Source of the DNA: Betaproteobacteria bacterium
Lineage (GTDB): Bacteria; Pseudomonadota; Gammaproteobacteria; Burkholderiales; SG8-41
Length of the DNA: 46,280 nt
Reading direction: 5' to 3'
Assembly: GCA_016199545.1 (NCBI GenBank)
Contig: JACQGN010000087.1
Location: 1-46,280 of the forward strand
In this document: one piece after another, positions 31,908-42,536 of the stretch
Position numbering within the stretch: the first letter of the stretch is position 1
Layout of the letters: every line of letters starts with the position of its first letter
Notes under the pieces: model-generated
Told to the model about the DNA's origin: nothing
The model's database searches: none
The model's input: only the letters and a program-made list of their open reading frames with translations
Translations under genes and position numbers: made by a program

Positions 31908-33280
31908 AGACTCCCGGCGGCCTCGCCGTGGTGTCAGGTGCCCGGGCCTGTGCCGACTCCATGCGGGCAGCGGGCCACTACGCCGCGCACGCGGCGCGGG
32001 CGGCGCAAGGGGTGCTCGGGAAACTGCAGGGCGCGGGCTGGGCGCTTGCCGATCAATGCGTGGTGAGCTGCGTCAATTTCATCACGATCTATCTGTATGC
32101 CCGGTACCTCGAAACTCCGGTCTTCGGCGCGTTCATGCTGGCGTACACCGGGCTGCTGCTGCTCACGAACATGCAGAACGCACTGGTCGTGCAGCCGCAC
32201 AGTGTGCTGGCGGCAGCGCTCGAGCCGCCCGCATACCGCAGGTTTACCGGGGCGCTCGTCGTGCTGCAGGCATGTTATTGCCTGGCGGTTTTCGCCGGGT
32301 TCAGCGCGCTGGGTTTCATCATTGCGAAGTCGTATTCGCCGGCCACGGGTACTGTGCTGATCGCGCTCGCGATCACGGCGCCGTCCTGGATGGGGCAGGA
32401 GTTCGTGCGCCGGGTTCTTTATACGCGCGGACAGTATCGAGCGGCGATACTGAACGACGGGATCACCTACGGGCTGCAGTTGTACGGCGCACTGGTGCTG
32501 GTCCACGCCGTGGCAGGGCGCGCGACGCCGGCGTCGGCGCTTTCCGTGCTCGGCCTGTCATCCCTGGTCGGCGTGATGATCGGGGCATGGCAACTGCGGG
32601 AGCACGTCGAGTTCGAGCGCAAGGAACGCGGCTTCTACAGGCGCCCCTGGGCGCAAGCGTGGAACTTCGGCAAATGGCTGACAGCGCAGAACGGGCTGGC
32701 CTGGTTCGGCGCGCAAGGGCATTCGTGGGTGGTCGGACTCATGCTCGGGGCCGAGCAGGTCGGAATCTACCGCGCCGCGACCCATCTCATGAACGTGATG
32801 AATCCGGTGTTCCAGGCGTGCTTCACGTACCTTCCGTCGCGCTGCAGCCTCGTCTACCACGCTGGCGGACTGTGCGGGCTGTCGCAATGGGTGAGGCGCA
32901 CGATGCGGGTGCTGCTGCTGGCGCTGGTGCCGTTTTGCGTCTTGCTGGTGGGCTTCCCCGGAGCCGTGCTGGAGTTCGCCTATGGCGAGAAATTTTCCGG
33001 AACCCATCTGGCGTGGATCCTCGCGCTCGCGGCGATTGCACAGGGCATCGGCTTCTCGAAGTATCCGTTCGACCTCGGTTTGCTGGCGCTGCGCTCGACG
33101 AAATCCATTTTCTATGCCTACCTGATTCCCGTCGTGTTACTGCTCACCGTGGGAACGTCGCTCATCGGTTTGCTGGGTATCCTGGGCGTACCGCTGTCGG
33201 TCATGGTGATCAATTCAGCATTGCTCGCGGCGACCTGGCTTGGCTATCGCCGGGCCATGCGTCGGCACGGGTCCGCATGA
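31904..33280 (+). CDS. Wzx-type polysaccharide flippase
   Basis: A 458-residue membrane protein of the MATE/MVF/Wzx fold with about 12 predicted hydrophobic helices, for example CVVSCVNFITIYLYARYL, FGAFMLAYTGLLLLT and the paired C-terminal helices ending near ALLAATWLGY. It is expected to flip the undecaprenyl-linked repeat unit across the inner membrane. It starts at GTG 31904, overlapping the fcl stop. An unusual 45-residue soluble N-terminal tail precedes the first helix. Wzx proteins have low sequence identity, so the assignment rests on fold pattern and position. Confidence 0.85.
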   Translation: MKTPGGLAVVSGARACADSMRAAGHYAAHAARAAQGVLGKLQGAGWALADQCVVSCVNFITIYLYARYLETPVFGAFMLAYTGLLLLTNMQNALVVQPHSVLAAALEPPAYRRFTGALVVLQACYCLAVFAGFSALGFIIAKSYSPATGTVLIALAITAPSWMGQEFVRRVLYTRGQYRAAILNDGITYGLQLYGALVLVHAVAGRATPASALSVLGLSSLVGVMIGAWQLREHVEFERKERGFYRRPWAQAWNFGKWLTAQNGLAWFGAQGHSWVVGLMLGAEQVGIYRAATHLMNVMNPVFQACFTYLPSRCSLVYHAGGLCGLSQWVRRTMRVLLLALVPFCVLLVGFPGAVLEFAYGEKFSGTHLAWILALAAIAQGIGFSKYPFDLGLLALRSTKSIFYAYLIPVVLLLTVGTSLIGLLGILGVPLSVMVINSALLAATWLGYRRAMRRHGSA

Positions 33281-33323
33281 GGCAGCGGGGTTCTTCACCC
33301 CCCGATCGACCGTGAGCGACGAC

Positions 33324-34547
33324 ATGCTGCGTCGTGCGGACCCCACCGCACCTTCCGTGCCGGGAGTCTTCGCTCGCGACGGGCGTACCGGATCACGACC
33401 GACGGTGGCCCTGTTTGGCGAATGGAATACCGCCAATCTCGGCGACTCGGCCATACGGCGCGGAGCAGTGCAGTTCTTCGAAGAGTGCGGCTGGCGCGTG
33501 AGCTGCTACGCGATCGGAACGCTCGTCCCGGTGGAATCGGGAGCGGGGCCGCAACGGATCGACGCGCCGCGGCACGCGCGGCGCCTGGATCACCGGATCA
33601 AACGCGGGTTGCGCGGCCTGCGGCAACGGCTGCGAATGGCACAGCTTCTGCCGCGCCTTGCTGCCGCGCAGGCCATATCCGTCGGCGGCGGCGCCCTGCT
33701 CACAGACGACAACCTGCATTTTCCGCAATCGCTCGTGCAAATCGCGCGTTGCGCCCGGCGCCTGGGAAAGCCGCTCTACTGCCTTGGATGCAGCTCGGAA
33801 GGCGACTGGTCGGTGAAAGGCGCGGACATGGTCCGGGAGTTCATGTCGGCATGCGAGCTGATCGCCGTTCGGGACGATGCCACGGCGTCCCGCCTGGCGA
33901 CGGAACTCGGAACACGGCCGCCTGTCTTCGGTGACTTCTGCCTGAACGAGCGGCCACCGCCGGAACACGACGCGGCTCGCCTGGCCGAACGGCCCATGCC
34001 TGGCGTGAATGCCTCCCAGCTCCCCGCGCGATGGAGTACGGCGCAACCGGCGTACGAGGACGCCCTGGTAAGGCTTGCCCGTTGCCTTGCGAGGACCACT
34101 GCTCCCGCCCGGGGAGTCCGGATTTTCACGACCGGGACGGCGGAGGATGCGATCGTCGCGTGGCGCGTGCACTCGCGCTTGCAGGACTGCGGCGCCGAGC
34201 TGCATCTGCCGCATGACCTCGCGCACCTGCTCGGCCTGCTGCGCGCCAGTTCCGTCGTGGTGGCGTCGCGGCTCCATGGCGCGATTCTCGCGCTCACGCA
34301 AGGCGTGCCGGTCGTCGGTTACTCCCCTGCGCCAAAGCTGCGCAACTTCCTTTCGACCCTGGGTCTCGCGCACTTTTGCTTTGCGCCCGGGACCGACCAA
34401 GACCTCGAGCGATGGTTCGCTCACGCGAGCTACAACCGCTTTTGCGCCGAACAGCGGCGCGCGCTGGCTCATGCGCGCGTGTGGCCGGCAAGAACCTACG
34501 TGCGCGATGCACTTGCGGCGCTCGCCAGGGAGGCTGCATGCGGATAG
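33324..34547 (+). CDS. Polysaccharide pyruvyltransferase-family protein
   Basis: A 407-residue GT-B-like protein of the pyruvyltransferase family. Members add a ketal-linked pyruvate from PEP to sugars such as those in xanthan. The N-terminus has the family pattern LFGEWNTANLGDSAIRRGAV. The C-terminal signature SRLHGAILALTQGVPVVGYSPAPKLRNFL carries the conserved Arg, His and Lys. The start is uncertain: GTG 33312 and earlier in-frame codons are possible and no good ribosome site is visible. Pyruvate would add negative charge to the polymer. Some family members do other jobs, so the substrate is open. Confidence 0.82.
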   Translation: MLRRADPTAPSVPGVFARDGRTGSRPTVALFGEWNTANLGDSAIRRGAVQFFEECGWRVSCYAIGTLVPVESGAGPQRIDAPRHARRLDHRIKRGLRGLRQRLRMAQLLPRLAAAQAISVGGGALLTDDNLHFPQSLVQIARCARRLGKPLYCLGCSSEGDWSVKGADMVREFMSACELIAVRDDATASRLATELGTRPPVFGDFCLNERPPPEHDAARLAERPMPGVNASQLPARWSTAQPAYEDALVRLARCLARTTAPARGVRIFTTGTAEDAIVAWRVHSRLQDCGAELHLPHDLAHLLGLLRASSVVVASRLHGAILALTQGVPVVGYSPAPKLRNFLSTLGLAHFCFAPGTDQDLERWFAHASYNRFCAEQRRALAHARVWPARTYVRDALAALAREAACG

Positions 34548-35677
34548 CGCTCTATCTCAAGCACTTTCCCGCGGCCGGCGCACCGCTGAATCGGGGAACC
34601 TCCATCGCGGTGGGCGGGCTCGCCTCGGGTCTGGCCGCGAACGGGGCACAGGTGACAGTGCTGTGCGAGGGGCCGACACGCAGTTCGGTCAAGGCGGACC
34701 ACGGCTACGCAGTCGAATGCTTCGTCAACCGGCGGCCCTACCGGACATTCATGCTGGCGCCGGGATTGCGCCGCTACGTCGCCGAACAGTTAGCGCCGCG
34801 AGGCGGCCTGTGCCTCGTCAATGGCATGTTTCACCCCGGGGTGTACGCGATGGGTCACTGGCTGCGGCGTCATGGCGTGCCATACGTGGTGGCGCCTCAT
34901 GATCCCTACGACCGGGCCGTGTTCGGTACCAATGCGCATCTCAAGTGGCCTTACTGGTATTTGTTCGAGCGTGCGCTGCTGCGGCAGGCGAGCGCCATCC
35001 AGGTGCTCGATGCCCGGCACGGCGCCTGCCTGCGTGGGTTGGGGATTGGCACGCACATCATCGAGACGCCCAACGGCATCGCGGAGAGCGAAGTGCCGGC
35101 AGAGCATGAGCTGCGGTGGTGCGCGGCGACGGAGCCGGTGCGCCTCGTCTTTCTCGGCAGGCTCGATGCCTACAACAAGGGCCTTGATATCCTGATCAAT
35201 GCGTTAACGCCCGTGGCTGCGCTCGCCAACGTGCGTCTGACCATCCGGGGTCCGGACGGTGGCGATCGGGCACGCCTCGAGGCGCAGGCTGCCGCTGGGA
35301 TGGCCGCCGGGAAAGTCGTGTTCCACGGGCCGGACTACCAGCGGTCTGCGCCGCGCATCATCGGAGACCACGACGTTTTCTGCCTGCCCTCGCGGTTCGA
35401 AGGATTCGGGCTGGCCGCGCTCGAAGCGATGCTCGCCGCGCGTGTGCTGCTTGTCTCCGGGCGTGCGGGCATTGCGCGCCACGTCCAGGCGAGCGGTTGC
35501 GGCGCCATCGCGGAGCCGACCGTGGCCGGTGTCGCCGAAGGACTGTTCACGCTACTGCGGCGCCGCGCCGAATGGCGTGACATGGGGCTCGCCGGGCGCC
35601 GCTACGCGCTGACGAAGCTCAAATGGAAAGACATCGCCGCCGCCACGTTGGCGCAATACGAAGGGCTGGTTGCGTGA
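34538..35677 (+). CDS. Family 4 glycosyltransferase
   Basis: A 379-residue GT-B enzyme. The N-terminal half has [21 protein letters not shown] and [13 protein letters not shown]. The C-terminal donor domain has [36 protein letters not shown] and [20 protein letters not shown] (EX7E region). The ATG at 34538 follows a strong AGGGAGG site 5 bases upstream and overlaps the end of the previous gene by 10 bases. It is one candidate fucosyltransferase in the operon, but nothing in the sequence proves the donor. Confidence 0.9.
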   Translation: MRIALYLKHFPAAGAPLNRGTSIAVGGLASGLAANGAQVTVLCEGPTRSSVKADHGYAVECFVNRRPYRTFMLAPGLRRYVAEQLAPRGGLCLVNGMFHPGVYAMGHWLRRHGVPYVVAPHDPYDRAVFGTNAHLKWPYWYLFERALLRQASAIQVLDARHGACLRGLGIGTHIIETPNGIAESEVPAEHELRWCAATEPVRLVFLGRLDAYNKGLDILINALTPVAALANVRLTIRGPDGGDRARLEAQAAAGMAAGKVVFHGPDYQRSAPRIIGDHDVFCLPSRFEGFGLAALEAMLAARVLLVSGRAGIARHVQASGCGAIAEPTVAGVAEGLFTLLRRRAEWRDMGLAGRRYALTKLKWKDIAAATLAQYEGLVA

Positions 35678-35679
35678 TC

Positions 35680-37488
35680 ATGAACGAGCGCTCCTGCGTC
35701 GCACAAACGCTGTTCCGCCTGCTCGACCGCTACGGAATCGAATACTGCGTGGTGGGCGACACTCGGAGCTACACCGAAGTGATCACTAGCGATATTGATA
35801 TCGTCGTGCAGGAGGCGACCTTTGCCGGATTGCCCCGGCTCATCGCCCGGATCTGCCGTGAGATGGATGTGCAGCTCGTGCAGATGATCCGTCACGAGCA
35901 GACGGCCATCTATTTCGTGATTGCGTGGGCCGATGCGTCCGGCGGTGCGAGCTATCTCGCGGTGGATTTCTGTAGCGACTATTTCCGCGGCGGCAGGCGA
36001 TTGCTGTCGGCCGACGAGCTTCTCGTGCAACGCGTGGCCGGGCGCGACGAGGATGGCGTCGAACAGGGGTTCCACGTTCCGCCGCCGCACATGCAGTTCA
36101 TCTACTATCTCCTGAAGAAGGTGGATAAGCAGGAGCTGGACGACGCGCATGGCGACTATCTCTTCAGCCGCTGGCACGCGGACGTCACCGCCGCGTGGGA
36201 GCAGGTCTGCCGCTTCTGGCCGGCCGCGGAGCACGCCGAGCTGATCGCGCGGGCTGCCAGCGCCAACGAGTGGTTTCTGGTGCGCGGCGTCCTCGCGCGG
36301 CTGAGGCGCGCGATGCGCCGCTCGGCACCGCTCTCCTTCAACGGCATGCTGTGCGAGGCGGGCCGTCGTATCCATCGCGTACTGCGGCCGACGGGAATGA
36401 CCGTGGCCGTGCTCGGCCCCGACGGCAGCGGCAAGAGCAGTGTCATCGAGCGCGTGCTGGCGAACCTTGCCCCGGCGTTCCGCGCGACCCGCTGCCTGCA
36501 CTTGCGCCCCCGCATTCTTGCCGGGATGCAGGCCACGCAGGAGGCCACCGCCCCGCACGCGCTGCCGCCCCGGGGCAGGGCCGCGTCGCTCGCCAAGCTG
36601 CTCTTTTTTCTATTCGACTACGTCATCGGCCATGTAGTCAGGACATGGCCGCTCAAGTGTCGCTCCACGCTGGTGGTGTTCGACCGCTACTACAGCGACC
36701 TCGCGGTGGACGCGCAGCGCTATCGTTACGGCGGCCCGAAGCGTCTGGTGCGCTGGGCGGGAAGCCTGGTGCCCAGTCCCGACCTGTGGATCGTCCTCGA
36801 TGCCCCGGGCGCAATCCTGCAATCGAGAAAACGTGAGGTGCCGCCCGAAGAATCCGAACGTCAGCGCCAGGATTATCTCGAACTCGCCCCTCATTTGGGG
36901 GACGCCGTCGTCGTGGACGCCTCCCAGAACCTCGCACGCGTGGTCACGCAAGTGGAATGCGCCGTGCTGCGCTGGCTGGAAGGAAGGCTCGAGTATCGCT
37001 ACCCCGAGCTGCAGTTCGAGCGGAATCCGGTTACGGCCAGGCTGCTGACGTTCTTCTGCCGGAGAAAGACGCCGCTCCTGGCGCGGCTTTTCAGGATCGT
37101 CTTCAACTGCGACATCCATTGCCGGATGTTCTCGCCCGTCCTGCTCGCGCACCCGTACGGCATCGTCATACACGCCGATACCGTGCTCGGCCACAGGGTG
37201 GCGATCATGCAGCAGGTCACGTTGGGCGGCAAGGACTGGGGCGTGAACGAGGCGCCCGTGATCGGCGACGACGTCTACATCGGAGCCGGGGCAAAGGTCC
37301 TGGGGGCCGTGCACGTGGGCCGGGGCGCGATCATCGGGGCAAACGCCGTCGTGACCCGTGACGTACCGCCGTACTGCACTGTGGTTGGCGCAAACCGCCT
37401 GGTGCGCACGGCGGCCGGTTCCGGTGCGGTCGGGGATGGGAAGGTGGGCCGGGAAGTCGTGCCGATCCGCGAGCGCCTGCATGCATGA
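35680..37488 (+). CDS. Three-domain fusion: nucleotidyltransferase-like, thymidylate-kinase-like, serine-acetyltransferase-like
   Basis: A 602-residue cytoplasmic protein with three folds in one chain. Residues about 1-200 resemble a nucleotidyltransferase or kinase-partner domain ([23 protein letters not shown], with spaced Asp residues). Residues about 240-440 are a P-loop kinase related to thymidylate kinase: [35 protein letters not shown] and a lid-like [13 protein letters not shown]. Residues about 470-590 are a left-handed beta-helix acyltransferase of the CysE type: [46 protein letters not shown] 35674 is an alternative start. I infer sugar or lipid modification in the polysaccharide, but cannot name substrates. 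Confidence 0.72.
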   Translation: MNERSCVAQTLFRLLDRYGIEYCVVGDTRSYTEVITSDIDIVVQEATFAGLPRLIARICREMDVQLVQMIRHEQTAIYFVIAWADASGGASYLAVDFCSDYFRGGRRLLSADELLVQRVAGRDEDGVEQGFHVPPPHMQFIYYLLKKVDKQELDDAHGDYLFSRWHADVTAAWEQVCRFWPAAEHAELIARAASANEWFLVRGVLARLRRAMRRSAPLSFNGMLCEAGRRIHRVLRPTGMTVAVLGPDGSGKSSVIERVLANLAPAFRATRCLHLRPRILAGMQATQEATAPHALPPRGRAASLAKLLFFLFDYVIGHVVRTWPLKCRSTLVVFDRYYSDLAVDAQRYRYGGPKRLVRWAGSLVPSPDLWIVLDAPGAILQSRKREVPPEESERQRQDYLELAPHLGDAVVVDASQNLARVVTQVECAVLRWLEGRLEYRYPELQFERNPVTARLLTFFCRRKTPLLARLFRIVFNCDIHCRMFSPVLLAHPYGIVIHADTVLGHRVAIMQQVTLGGKDWGVNEAPVIGDDVYIGAGAKVLGAVHVGRGAIIGANAVVTRDVPPYCTVVGANRLVRTAAGSGAVGDGKVGREVVPIRERLHA

Positions 37489-37534
37489 CGGCGGCGCACT
37501 GGAACGGGCACATGGCGACGGGTAGCGCAAACGC

Positions 37535-38809
37535 ATGATTGCATCGTCACCGGGAATCCCAGCGCGCGCCATGCTCGCGCGCGCGAGCAGCGGCCTGCTT
37601 TGGACCGAACACTGGTACTTGCTCGCCGCCGTCACCGCGGCTGTCGTGGCCGTGGATCCGCTGAATTGGGGGCTCGCGTCGGAAATGGTCGTGAAGCACC
37701 TGGCGCTCGCGATCTCACTCCCCGCGATCGTACTGACGTACTGGGGAACCCGGCTCCGCACCTCCCGGCGCCAGGCCATACCGACCGCAAGCCTGGCATC
37801 CCTCTTCTGGCCGCTGCTCCTCCTGGCGGCGCTGATCGTGGCGGGAAGCCTGTACGCGCGGCTGATCCAGGATGTCCAGAGTACTTTTCTCAACGTCGGC
37901 CTGTACATGTTCATGGCGTTCGGCGCGGCTGCGATGGTGTCGAAGTCCCACGATCCCGAAGCATTACTTCGCGGCTACGTCTACATCCTCCTCGCGGCGG
38001 CAGCCGTCATGTCGGGGTATCTCATCGCCAATTTCGGCGTGCGGCAGGTCTACCACGAGCAGATCTTCCTCGTGATTCCGCTGGCGGTGCTGTTCTTCGC
38101 CCGGCAAAAGGGATCGCTGGTGCGCTGGGCAGGGTGCCTGTTCTTCCTGGCCATGGCGTGGCTGTCGGCCAAGTACACCTCTTACCTGATCGGCGCCTTG
38201 ACGGTCGCGTATCTGGCCCTCGCCGTCACCGTACCCCGCCTCGCGCCGTTGCCCGGCCTGCGACGCACCATGCTGATCTACTGGACGCTGCTCGCCGCCG
38301 GGCTTGTCACGGTCGGGTTCGCCTATCTGGGTTTCCGTGGCATGCTGGACTTGCCGACCGGCAACATAGACTACCGTTCACACACCTATGCTCTTGCCTG
38401 GGAGCGCTTTCTTGATTCGCCCTTGTGGGGCACGCTGTTTTCGGTCGAGGCGGTCGGGAAATTCACGCTCTATGCCACAGGCGTCTCGAACAACATGCTT
38501 GCGACGCACAGCGATGTACTCGATCTGCTGGCGAACGGCGGCCTGCTTGGTATCGGGTTATGGATGTACGAACTCGCGCGCGCCGCACGCGTGGCTCATG
38601 CGAACGTGCTGCACCCGAAGCTGCTCGACCGGTCCTGGGCACCGCATGCCCACACTCTTGCCGCCATGTCGGCCGCGGGTGTCGTGACCTACGCATTCAA
38701 TCCCATACTCCTGCAACCTTCACTCGCATACCTGTTGTGGACCAGCTTCGGAATGCTTGTGGGTTTTGCCCTGCGTGCGGGAGCCGTCAGGAAAGGGATC
38801 AGCGCGTAG
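37535..38809 (+). CDS. Wzy/WaaL-type O-antigen polymerase or ligase-like membrane protein
   Basis: A 424-residue integral membrane protein with about 10-11 hydrophobic helices. Before the last helices there is a periplasmic loop and the motif THSDVLDLLANGGLLGIGLW, which fits the H(N/S)xxLxxLxExGxxG pattern of Wzy_C polymerases and WaaL ligases. It is the only polymerase candidate in the locus, so it probably joins flipped repeat units. The start ATG has a weak upstream site; the gap to the previous gene is 46 bases. It is the last gene of the plus-strand operon and converges on lspA. Confidence 0.8.
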   Translation: MIASSPGIPARAMLARASSGLLWTEHWYLLAAVTAAVVAVDPLNWGLASEMVVKHLALAISLPAIVLTYWGTRLRTSRRQAIPTASLASLFWPLLLLAALIVAGSLYARLIQDVQSTFLNVGLYMFMAFGAAAMVSKSHDPEALLRGYVYILLAAAAVMSGYLIANFGVRQVYHEQIFLVIPLAVLFFARQKGSLVRWAGCLFFLAMAWLSAKYTSYLIGALTVAYLALAVTVPRLAPLPGLRRTMLIYWTLLAAGLVTVGFAYLGFRGMLDLPTGNIDYRSHTYALAWERFLDSPLWGTLFSVEAVGKFTLYATGVSNNMLATHSDVLDLLANGGLLGIGLWMYELARAARVAHANVLHPKLLDRSWAPHAHTLAAMSAAGVVTYAFNPILLQPSLAYLLWTSFGMLVGFALRAGAVRKGISA

Positions 38810-38821
38810 CGGCAGGCGGAT

Positions 38822-39289
38822 TCAGGAGCTCCCGGTCTTCCGCGGACGCAGGCCATCCCAGATCAGCAGGGCCGCGCCGCACGTGATCGCGGAATCCGCC
38901 ACGTTGAATGCGGGCCAGTGATACCCGAACGCGTGAAAGTCCAGGAAATCCACGACCGCTCCCAGAATGATGCGGTCGATGACGTTTCCGATCGCTCCGC
39001 CCAGCACGAGCGCGAGCGCCGTGCAGAACAACGTCTGCCGGGGATAGCGGCGCAGCAGCCATACGATCCACACCGACGCCAGCAACGCGAGCGCGACGAA
39101 GAACTCGCGCTGCCAGCCGGACGCGCCCGCGAGGAAGCTGAAAGCGGCTCCCCGGTTGTGCGCCAGCACGAGATTGAAGAAGGAGGTGATTTCCACCACG
39201 GCGCGCGGGCCGAGGCTCGCCGAGATCGCATACTTGGTGAGCTGATCGAGCACCACGACGGCGGCGCTCAGGGCGAGCCATTTGCCCAT
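38822..39289 (-). CDS. lspA: Lipoprotein signal peptidase (signal peptidase II)
   Basis: A 155-residue inner-membrane aspartyl protease that removes signal peptides from lipidated prolipoproteins. It has four membrane helices and the conserved boxes [33 protein letters not shown]...VVDFLDFH and [11 protein letters not shown]. The catalytic Asp pair is in NVIDR and NVADS. The ATG at 39289 gives the usual [16 protein letters not shown] start. A longer frame was rejected because it runs into the intergenic repeat. It should process the lipoproteins found in this window. Confidence 0.96.
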   Translation of the reverse strand: MGKWLALSAAVVVLDQLTKYAISASLGPRAVVEITSFFNLVLAHNRGAAFSFLAGASGWQREFFVALALLASVWIVWLLRRYPRQTLFCTALALVLGGAIGNVIDRIILGAVVDFLDFHAFGYHWPAFNVADSAITCGAALLIWDGLRPRKTGSS

Positions 39290-39311
39290 GGCAATATCAA
39301 ATTGTGCGTAA

Positions 39312-39545
39312 TTGGGTGACAACCCAAGTGCACCAAGAATCTCCCCTCTCCGCTCGGGAGAGGGTGCCGAAGCGCGGAGCAGGGACCCCATCGTTTCTAT
39401 GGGGATGCGACCGCGTAGGCACACGTAAGCACGCGGAATCTTCGGCACTATATCCCGCTTCGGGGTCGCATCCATCGGCCAAGGCCGACGGAACCTGCTC
39501 AGCCCTCCGCGGGCTCGGGGGTGAGGGATGAGCGGCGCCAGGCAT
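39312..39545. repeat. Mosaic of inverted repeats between lspA and ileS
   Basis: About 230 bases with no gene but dense self-complementarity. A 6-bp stem TTGGGT/ACCCAA lies at 39312-39327, and an 8-bp stem CCCTCTCC/GGAGAGGG at 39344-39364. Long-range pairs are GTGCCGAAG with CTTCGGCAC and GGATGCGACC (39403-39412) with GGTCGCATCC (39464-39473). A small TCGGCC/GGCCGA hairpin lies near 39476. The flanking ctcccctctcc and gggggtgaggg blocks resemble a widespread intergenic repeat of GC-rich proteobacteria. Confidence 0.5.
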
Positions 39546-39559
39546 TGATACGACGCTCA

Positions 39560-42526
39560 TCAGGCGTGGGTGCGGGGCTCGCCGGGGCCGAAGAGATTGG
39601 AGACGCAGCGCCCGCAGAGCTGCGGGTGCGCGGCGTCACTGCCGACGTCGGCGCGATAGTGCCAGCAGCGCCCGCATTTGGGGTGCGGGCTCGCGATGAC
39701 CCTGATCCGGATGCCCTCAATACTGCTCGGCACTCCGTCCGCCGGCTCGCGCTCCGCCAACCGCGCCTGCGACGTAATGAAAACGAAACGCAGCTCATCA
39801 TCGAATGAACGCAAGAACTCCCGGTGATCGCCGTTGGCGTAGATCTCGACCTCGCCCGCGAGCGAGGACCCGATCCGGCCCGCGACGCGCAGGTCTTCAA
39901 GCTGTTTCTGCACGTCGCCGCGCAACGCACGCAGCCGCGCCCAGCGCGCTCTCAACTCGTCCGCGTCACGCGGCAGATCGAATTCGTACCACGTCTGCTC
40001 GAACACGCTCGCTTCTCTGGGCTGCAGCTTCTCCCACGCCTCCTGCGCCGTGAACGACAGTATCGGCGCCATCAGCCGCGTCAGGCTGTGCGTGATGTGG
40101 TGGAGCGCGTTCTGTGCGGAGCGCCGCGCCCGCGAGGCGGCAGGCGTCGTATAGAGGCGATCCTTGAGGATGTCGAGATAGAAACCGCCCAGGTCCTCCG
40201 AGCAGAAAGCCTGCAGTTTCTGCGCGACCAGATGAAACTCGTATTCTCCGTAATGGCCGGAGCTGCGCGGCTCGCGTGCGCCGAACTCGGACGGCGTCAA
40301 TGCGCGTTGCAGGTCCCAGGTCATGACCCAGGCGCAGCGATCGATCTCCAGCCAGTCATCCACCGGCAGTGCGTCGCGCGCGTGGTCGAAGTCTGCGAGA
40401 TTGGCGAGCAGGAACCGCAGCGTATTGCGGACGCGGCGGTACGATTCCACTACACGCTTCAAGATCTCTTTCGAGATCGAGAGTTCGCCGGAGTAGTCGG
40501 TTGCAGCCACCCACAACCGCAGGATATCGGCACCCAGCTCATCCATGACCTCCTGCGGCGCGACCACGTTTCCCTTGGACTTCGACATCTTGTGGCCCGT
40601 ACCGTCCACGACGAAACCGTGCGTAAGCAGCCCCTTGTAAGGCGGCACGCCGTTCAACATGCACGAAACCAGCAGCGAACTGTGAAACCAGCCCCGATGC
40701 TGGTCCGAGCCTTCGAGGTAGAGATCGGCGGGGAATCCGGTGTCGCTTGCATGCGAGCCCACGCCGCCCGCACCCCCGCCCGGCCCGCCCATCACGGTCT
40801 GGTGCGTCGAGCCCGAGTCGAACCAGACGTCGAGCGTATCGCGGCTCTTCTCGTATTGCGCGGCCTCGGCGCCCAGCAGTTGCTCCGCCGTCAATGCCTG
40901 CCAGGCTTCGATGCCGCCCTGCTCCACGCGCTGCGCCACGGCCTCGAGCAGCTCGAGCGTGCGCGGGTGCAACTCACCGCTTTCCCGGTGGAGAAAAAAC
41001 GGCATCGGCACACCCCACTGGCGCTGGCGCGAAAGCGTCCAGTCGGGACGGTTGGCGATCATGCCGTGGAGGCGCGCCTTGCCCCACGCGGGGAAGAATC
41101 GCGTGTTCTCGACGCCGCGCAAGGCGGTGGCGCGCAGTGTTTCGGGCGGCTTGACGCCATTGAATCCGGGCACGGCGTCCATCCCGGCAAACCACTGCGT
41201 CGTGGCGCGCAGGATGACCGGCGTCTTGTGCCGCCAGCAATGCATGTAGCTGTGAACGAAATCACTCTGGGCAAACAGCACGCCGGCGCGCGCGACGTGC
41301 TCGACGATCCTCGGATTCGCCTTCCAGATCGAAAGCCCGCCGAACAGCGGCAGGTCGGACATGAAGCGCCCGTTCTCCATCACGGGGGTGAGGATCTCTT
41401 CGTCCTTCATCCCGTAGCGGCGGCACGACTCGAAGTCCTCCACGCCGTAGGCGGGCGCCGAGTGAACGATGCCGGTGCCGGTATCCAGGGTTACGTATTC
41501 CCCCAGATAAACAGGAGATGAACGGTCGTAAAAGGGGTGACGGAACCGAATATTCTCAAGATCCCGCCCGTGGCAGGATGCCAGTTCCTTAAGGCGGCGG
41601 ATGCGGTACCTGCGAAAAATATCCGGTGTCGTGGCTTCTCGCATTTCCTCGTCAGTGCCGGGAAAAGACGTAGAAACCACGCTGATCCGCCTAGCAATTT
41701 CCGCTGCGACGATCAACATGCCGCGATCGGTATCAATCAACAAGTACTCATAGTCGGGATGAACATTCAGTGCCTGGTTAGCCGGAAGCGTCCAGGGAGT
41801 CGTAGTCCAGATAACCGCATAGATTGGCCCGTCTGGGAGATCGTCCAGCTTGAAAGCCCGCTTCAGTTTTCCGCGATCTTCGTCGAAGATCGCAAAACCG
41901 ACATCGACTGCGATGTCGGTTCGGTCCTCGTATTCGACCTCGGCCTCGGCGAGCGCCGAGCCGCAATCAAAACACCAGTTGACGGGCTTCAACCCGCGGT
42001 AGACGTACCCCTTCTGGAGCAACGCACGCAGCGCGCGAATCTCATCGGCTTCGTTCCCGTACGCCATCGTGAGATAAGGATGATCCCAGTCGCCCAGCAC
42101 GCCAAGGCGCTGGAAATCGTCTTTCTGCCGCGCGATCTGTCCGGTTGCGTAGGCCCGGCACAGGCGCTGCGTCTCCTCGGGCGGAAGATTCTTGCCGTGC
42201 TCTTTCTCGATCTGTACCTCGATCGGCATGCCGTGACAGTCCCAGCCGGGCACGTACGGCGCATCGAAACCCGACAGCGTGCGGCTCTTGACGATGATGT
42301 CCTTGAGTATCTTGTTGACCGCGTGGCCGATGTGAATGTCGCCGTTGGCGTAGGGCGGGCCGTCATGAAGAATGAACCGCGGCCGCCCCGCGCTCGCCTT
42401 CCGCACCCGCTCGTAGAAACGGCGCTCCTGCCAGCTTTTCAGCATCAAGGGCTCGCGCTTCGCGAGGTCGCCGCGCATCGGGAATGTCGTGTCCGGGAGG
42501 TTGAGTGTTTTCTTGTAATCAGCCAT
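39560..42526 (-). CDS. ileS: Isoleucyl-tRNA synthetase
   Basis: A 988-residue class I aminoacyl-tRNA synthetase that charges tRNA-Ile. It has the HIGH motif in [13 protein letters not shown] and KMSKSKGN near residue 620. The editing domain contains [14 protein letters not shown]. The C-terminal zinc finger CGRCWHY...CGRC is complete, as in bacterial IleS type 1. A Gly-rich stretch (GGPGGGAGG) interrupts the catalytic domain and looks like a local insertion. The ATG at 42526 gives the standard [13 protein letters not shown] start; the longer in-frame extension is rejected. It lies 10 bases after ribF, in the classic ribF-ileS-lspA order. Confidence 0.97.
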   Translation of the reverse strand: MADYKKTLNLPDTTFPMRGDLAKREPLMLKSWQERRFYERVRKASAGRPRFILHDGPPYANGDIHIGHAVNKILKDIIVKSRTLSGFDAPYVPGWDCHGMPIEVQIEKEHGKNLPPEETQRLCRAYATGQIARQKDDFQRLGVLGDWDHPYLTMAYGNEADEIRALRALLQKGYVYRGLKPVNWCFDCGSALAEAEVEYEDRTDIAVDVGFAIFDEDRGKLKRAFKLDDLPDGPIYAVIWTTTPWTLPANQALNVHPDYEYLLIDTDRGMLIVAAEIARRISVVSTSFPGTDEEMREATTPDIFRRYRIRRLKELASCHGRDLENIRFRHPFYDRSSPVYLGEYVTLDTGTGIVHSAPAYGVEDFESCRRYGMKDEEILTPVMENGRFMSDLPLFGGLSIWKANPRIVEHVARAGVLFAQSDFVHSYMHCWRHKTPVILRATTQWFAGMDAVPGFNGVKPPETLRATALRGVENTRFFPAWGKARLHGMIANRPDWTLSRQRQWGVPMPFFLHRESGELHPRTLELLEAVAQRVEQGGIEAWQALTAEQLLGAEAAQYEKSRDTLDVWFDSGSTHQTVMGGPGGGAGGVGSHASDTGFPADLYLEGSDQHRGWFHSSLLVSCMLNGVPPYKGLLTHGFVVDGTGHKMSKSKGNVVAPQEVMDELGADILRLWVAATDYSGELSISKEILKRVVESYRRVRNTLRFLLANLADFDHARDALPVDDWLEIDRCAWVMTWDLQRALTPSEFGAREPRSSGHYGEYEFHLVAQKLQAFCSEDLGGFYLDILKDRLYTTPAASRARRSAQNALHHITHSLTRLMAPILSFTAQEAWEKLQPREASVFEQTWYEFDLPRDADELRARWARLRALRGDVQKQLEDLRVAGRIGSSLAGEVEIYANGDHREFLRSFDDELRFVFITSQARLAEREPADGVPSSIEGIRIRVIASPHPKCGRCWHYRADVGSDAAHPQLCGRCVSNLFGPGEPRTHA

Positions 42527-42536
42527 ACGCAAACAA

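Noticed and set aside
36610-37914. A 434-codon minus-strand frame spanning the fusion gene and the polymerase
   Set aside because: Crosses two plus-strand genes and shows no motif or start signal.
39824-41521. A 565-codon plus-strand frame opposite ileS
   Set aside because: Its composition follows the reverse complement of the IleS codons and there is no recognisable protein motif.
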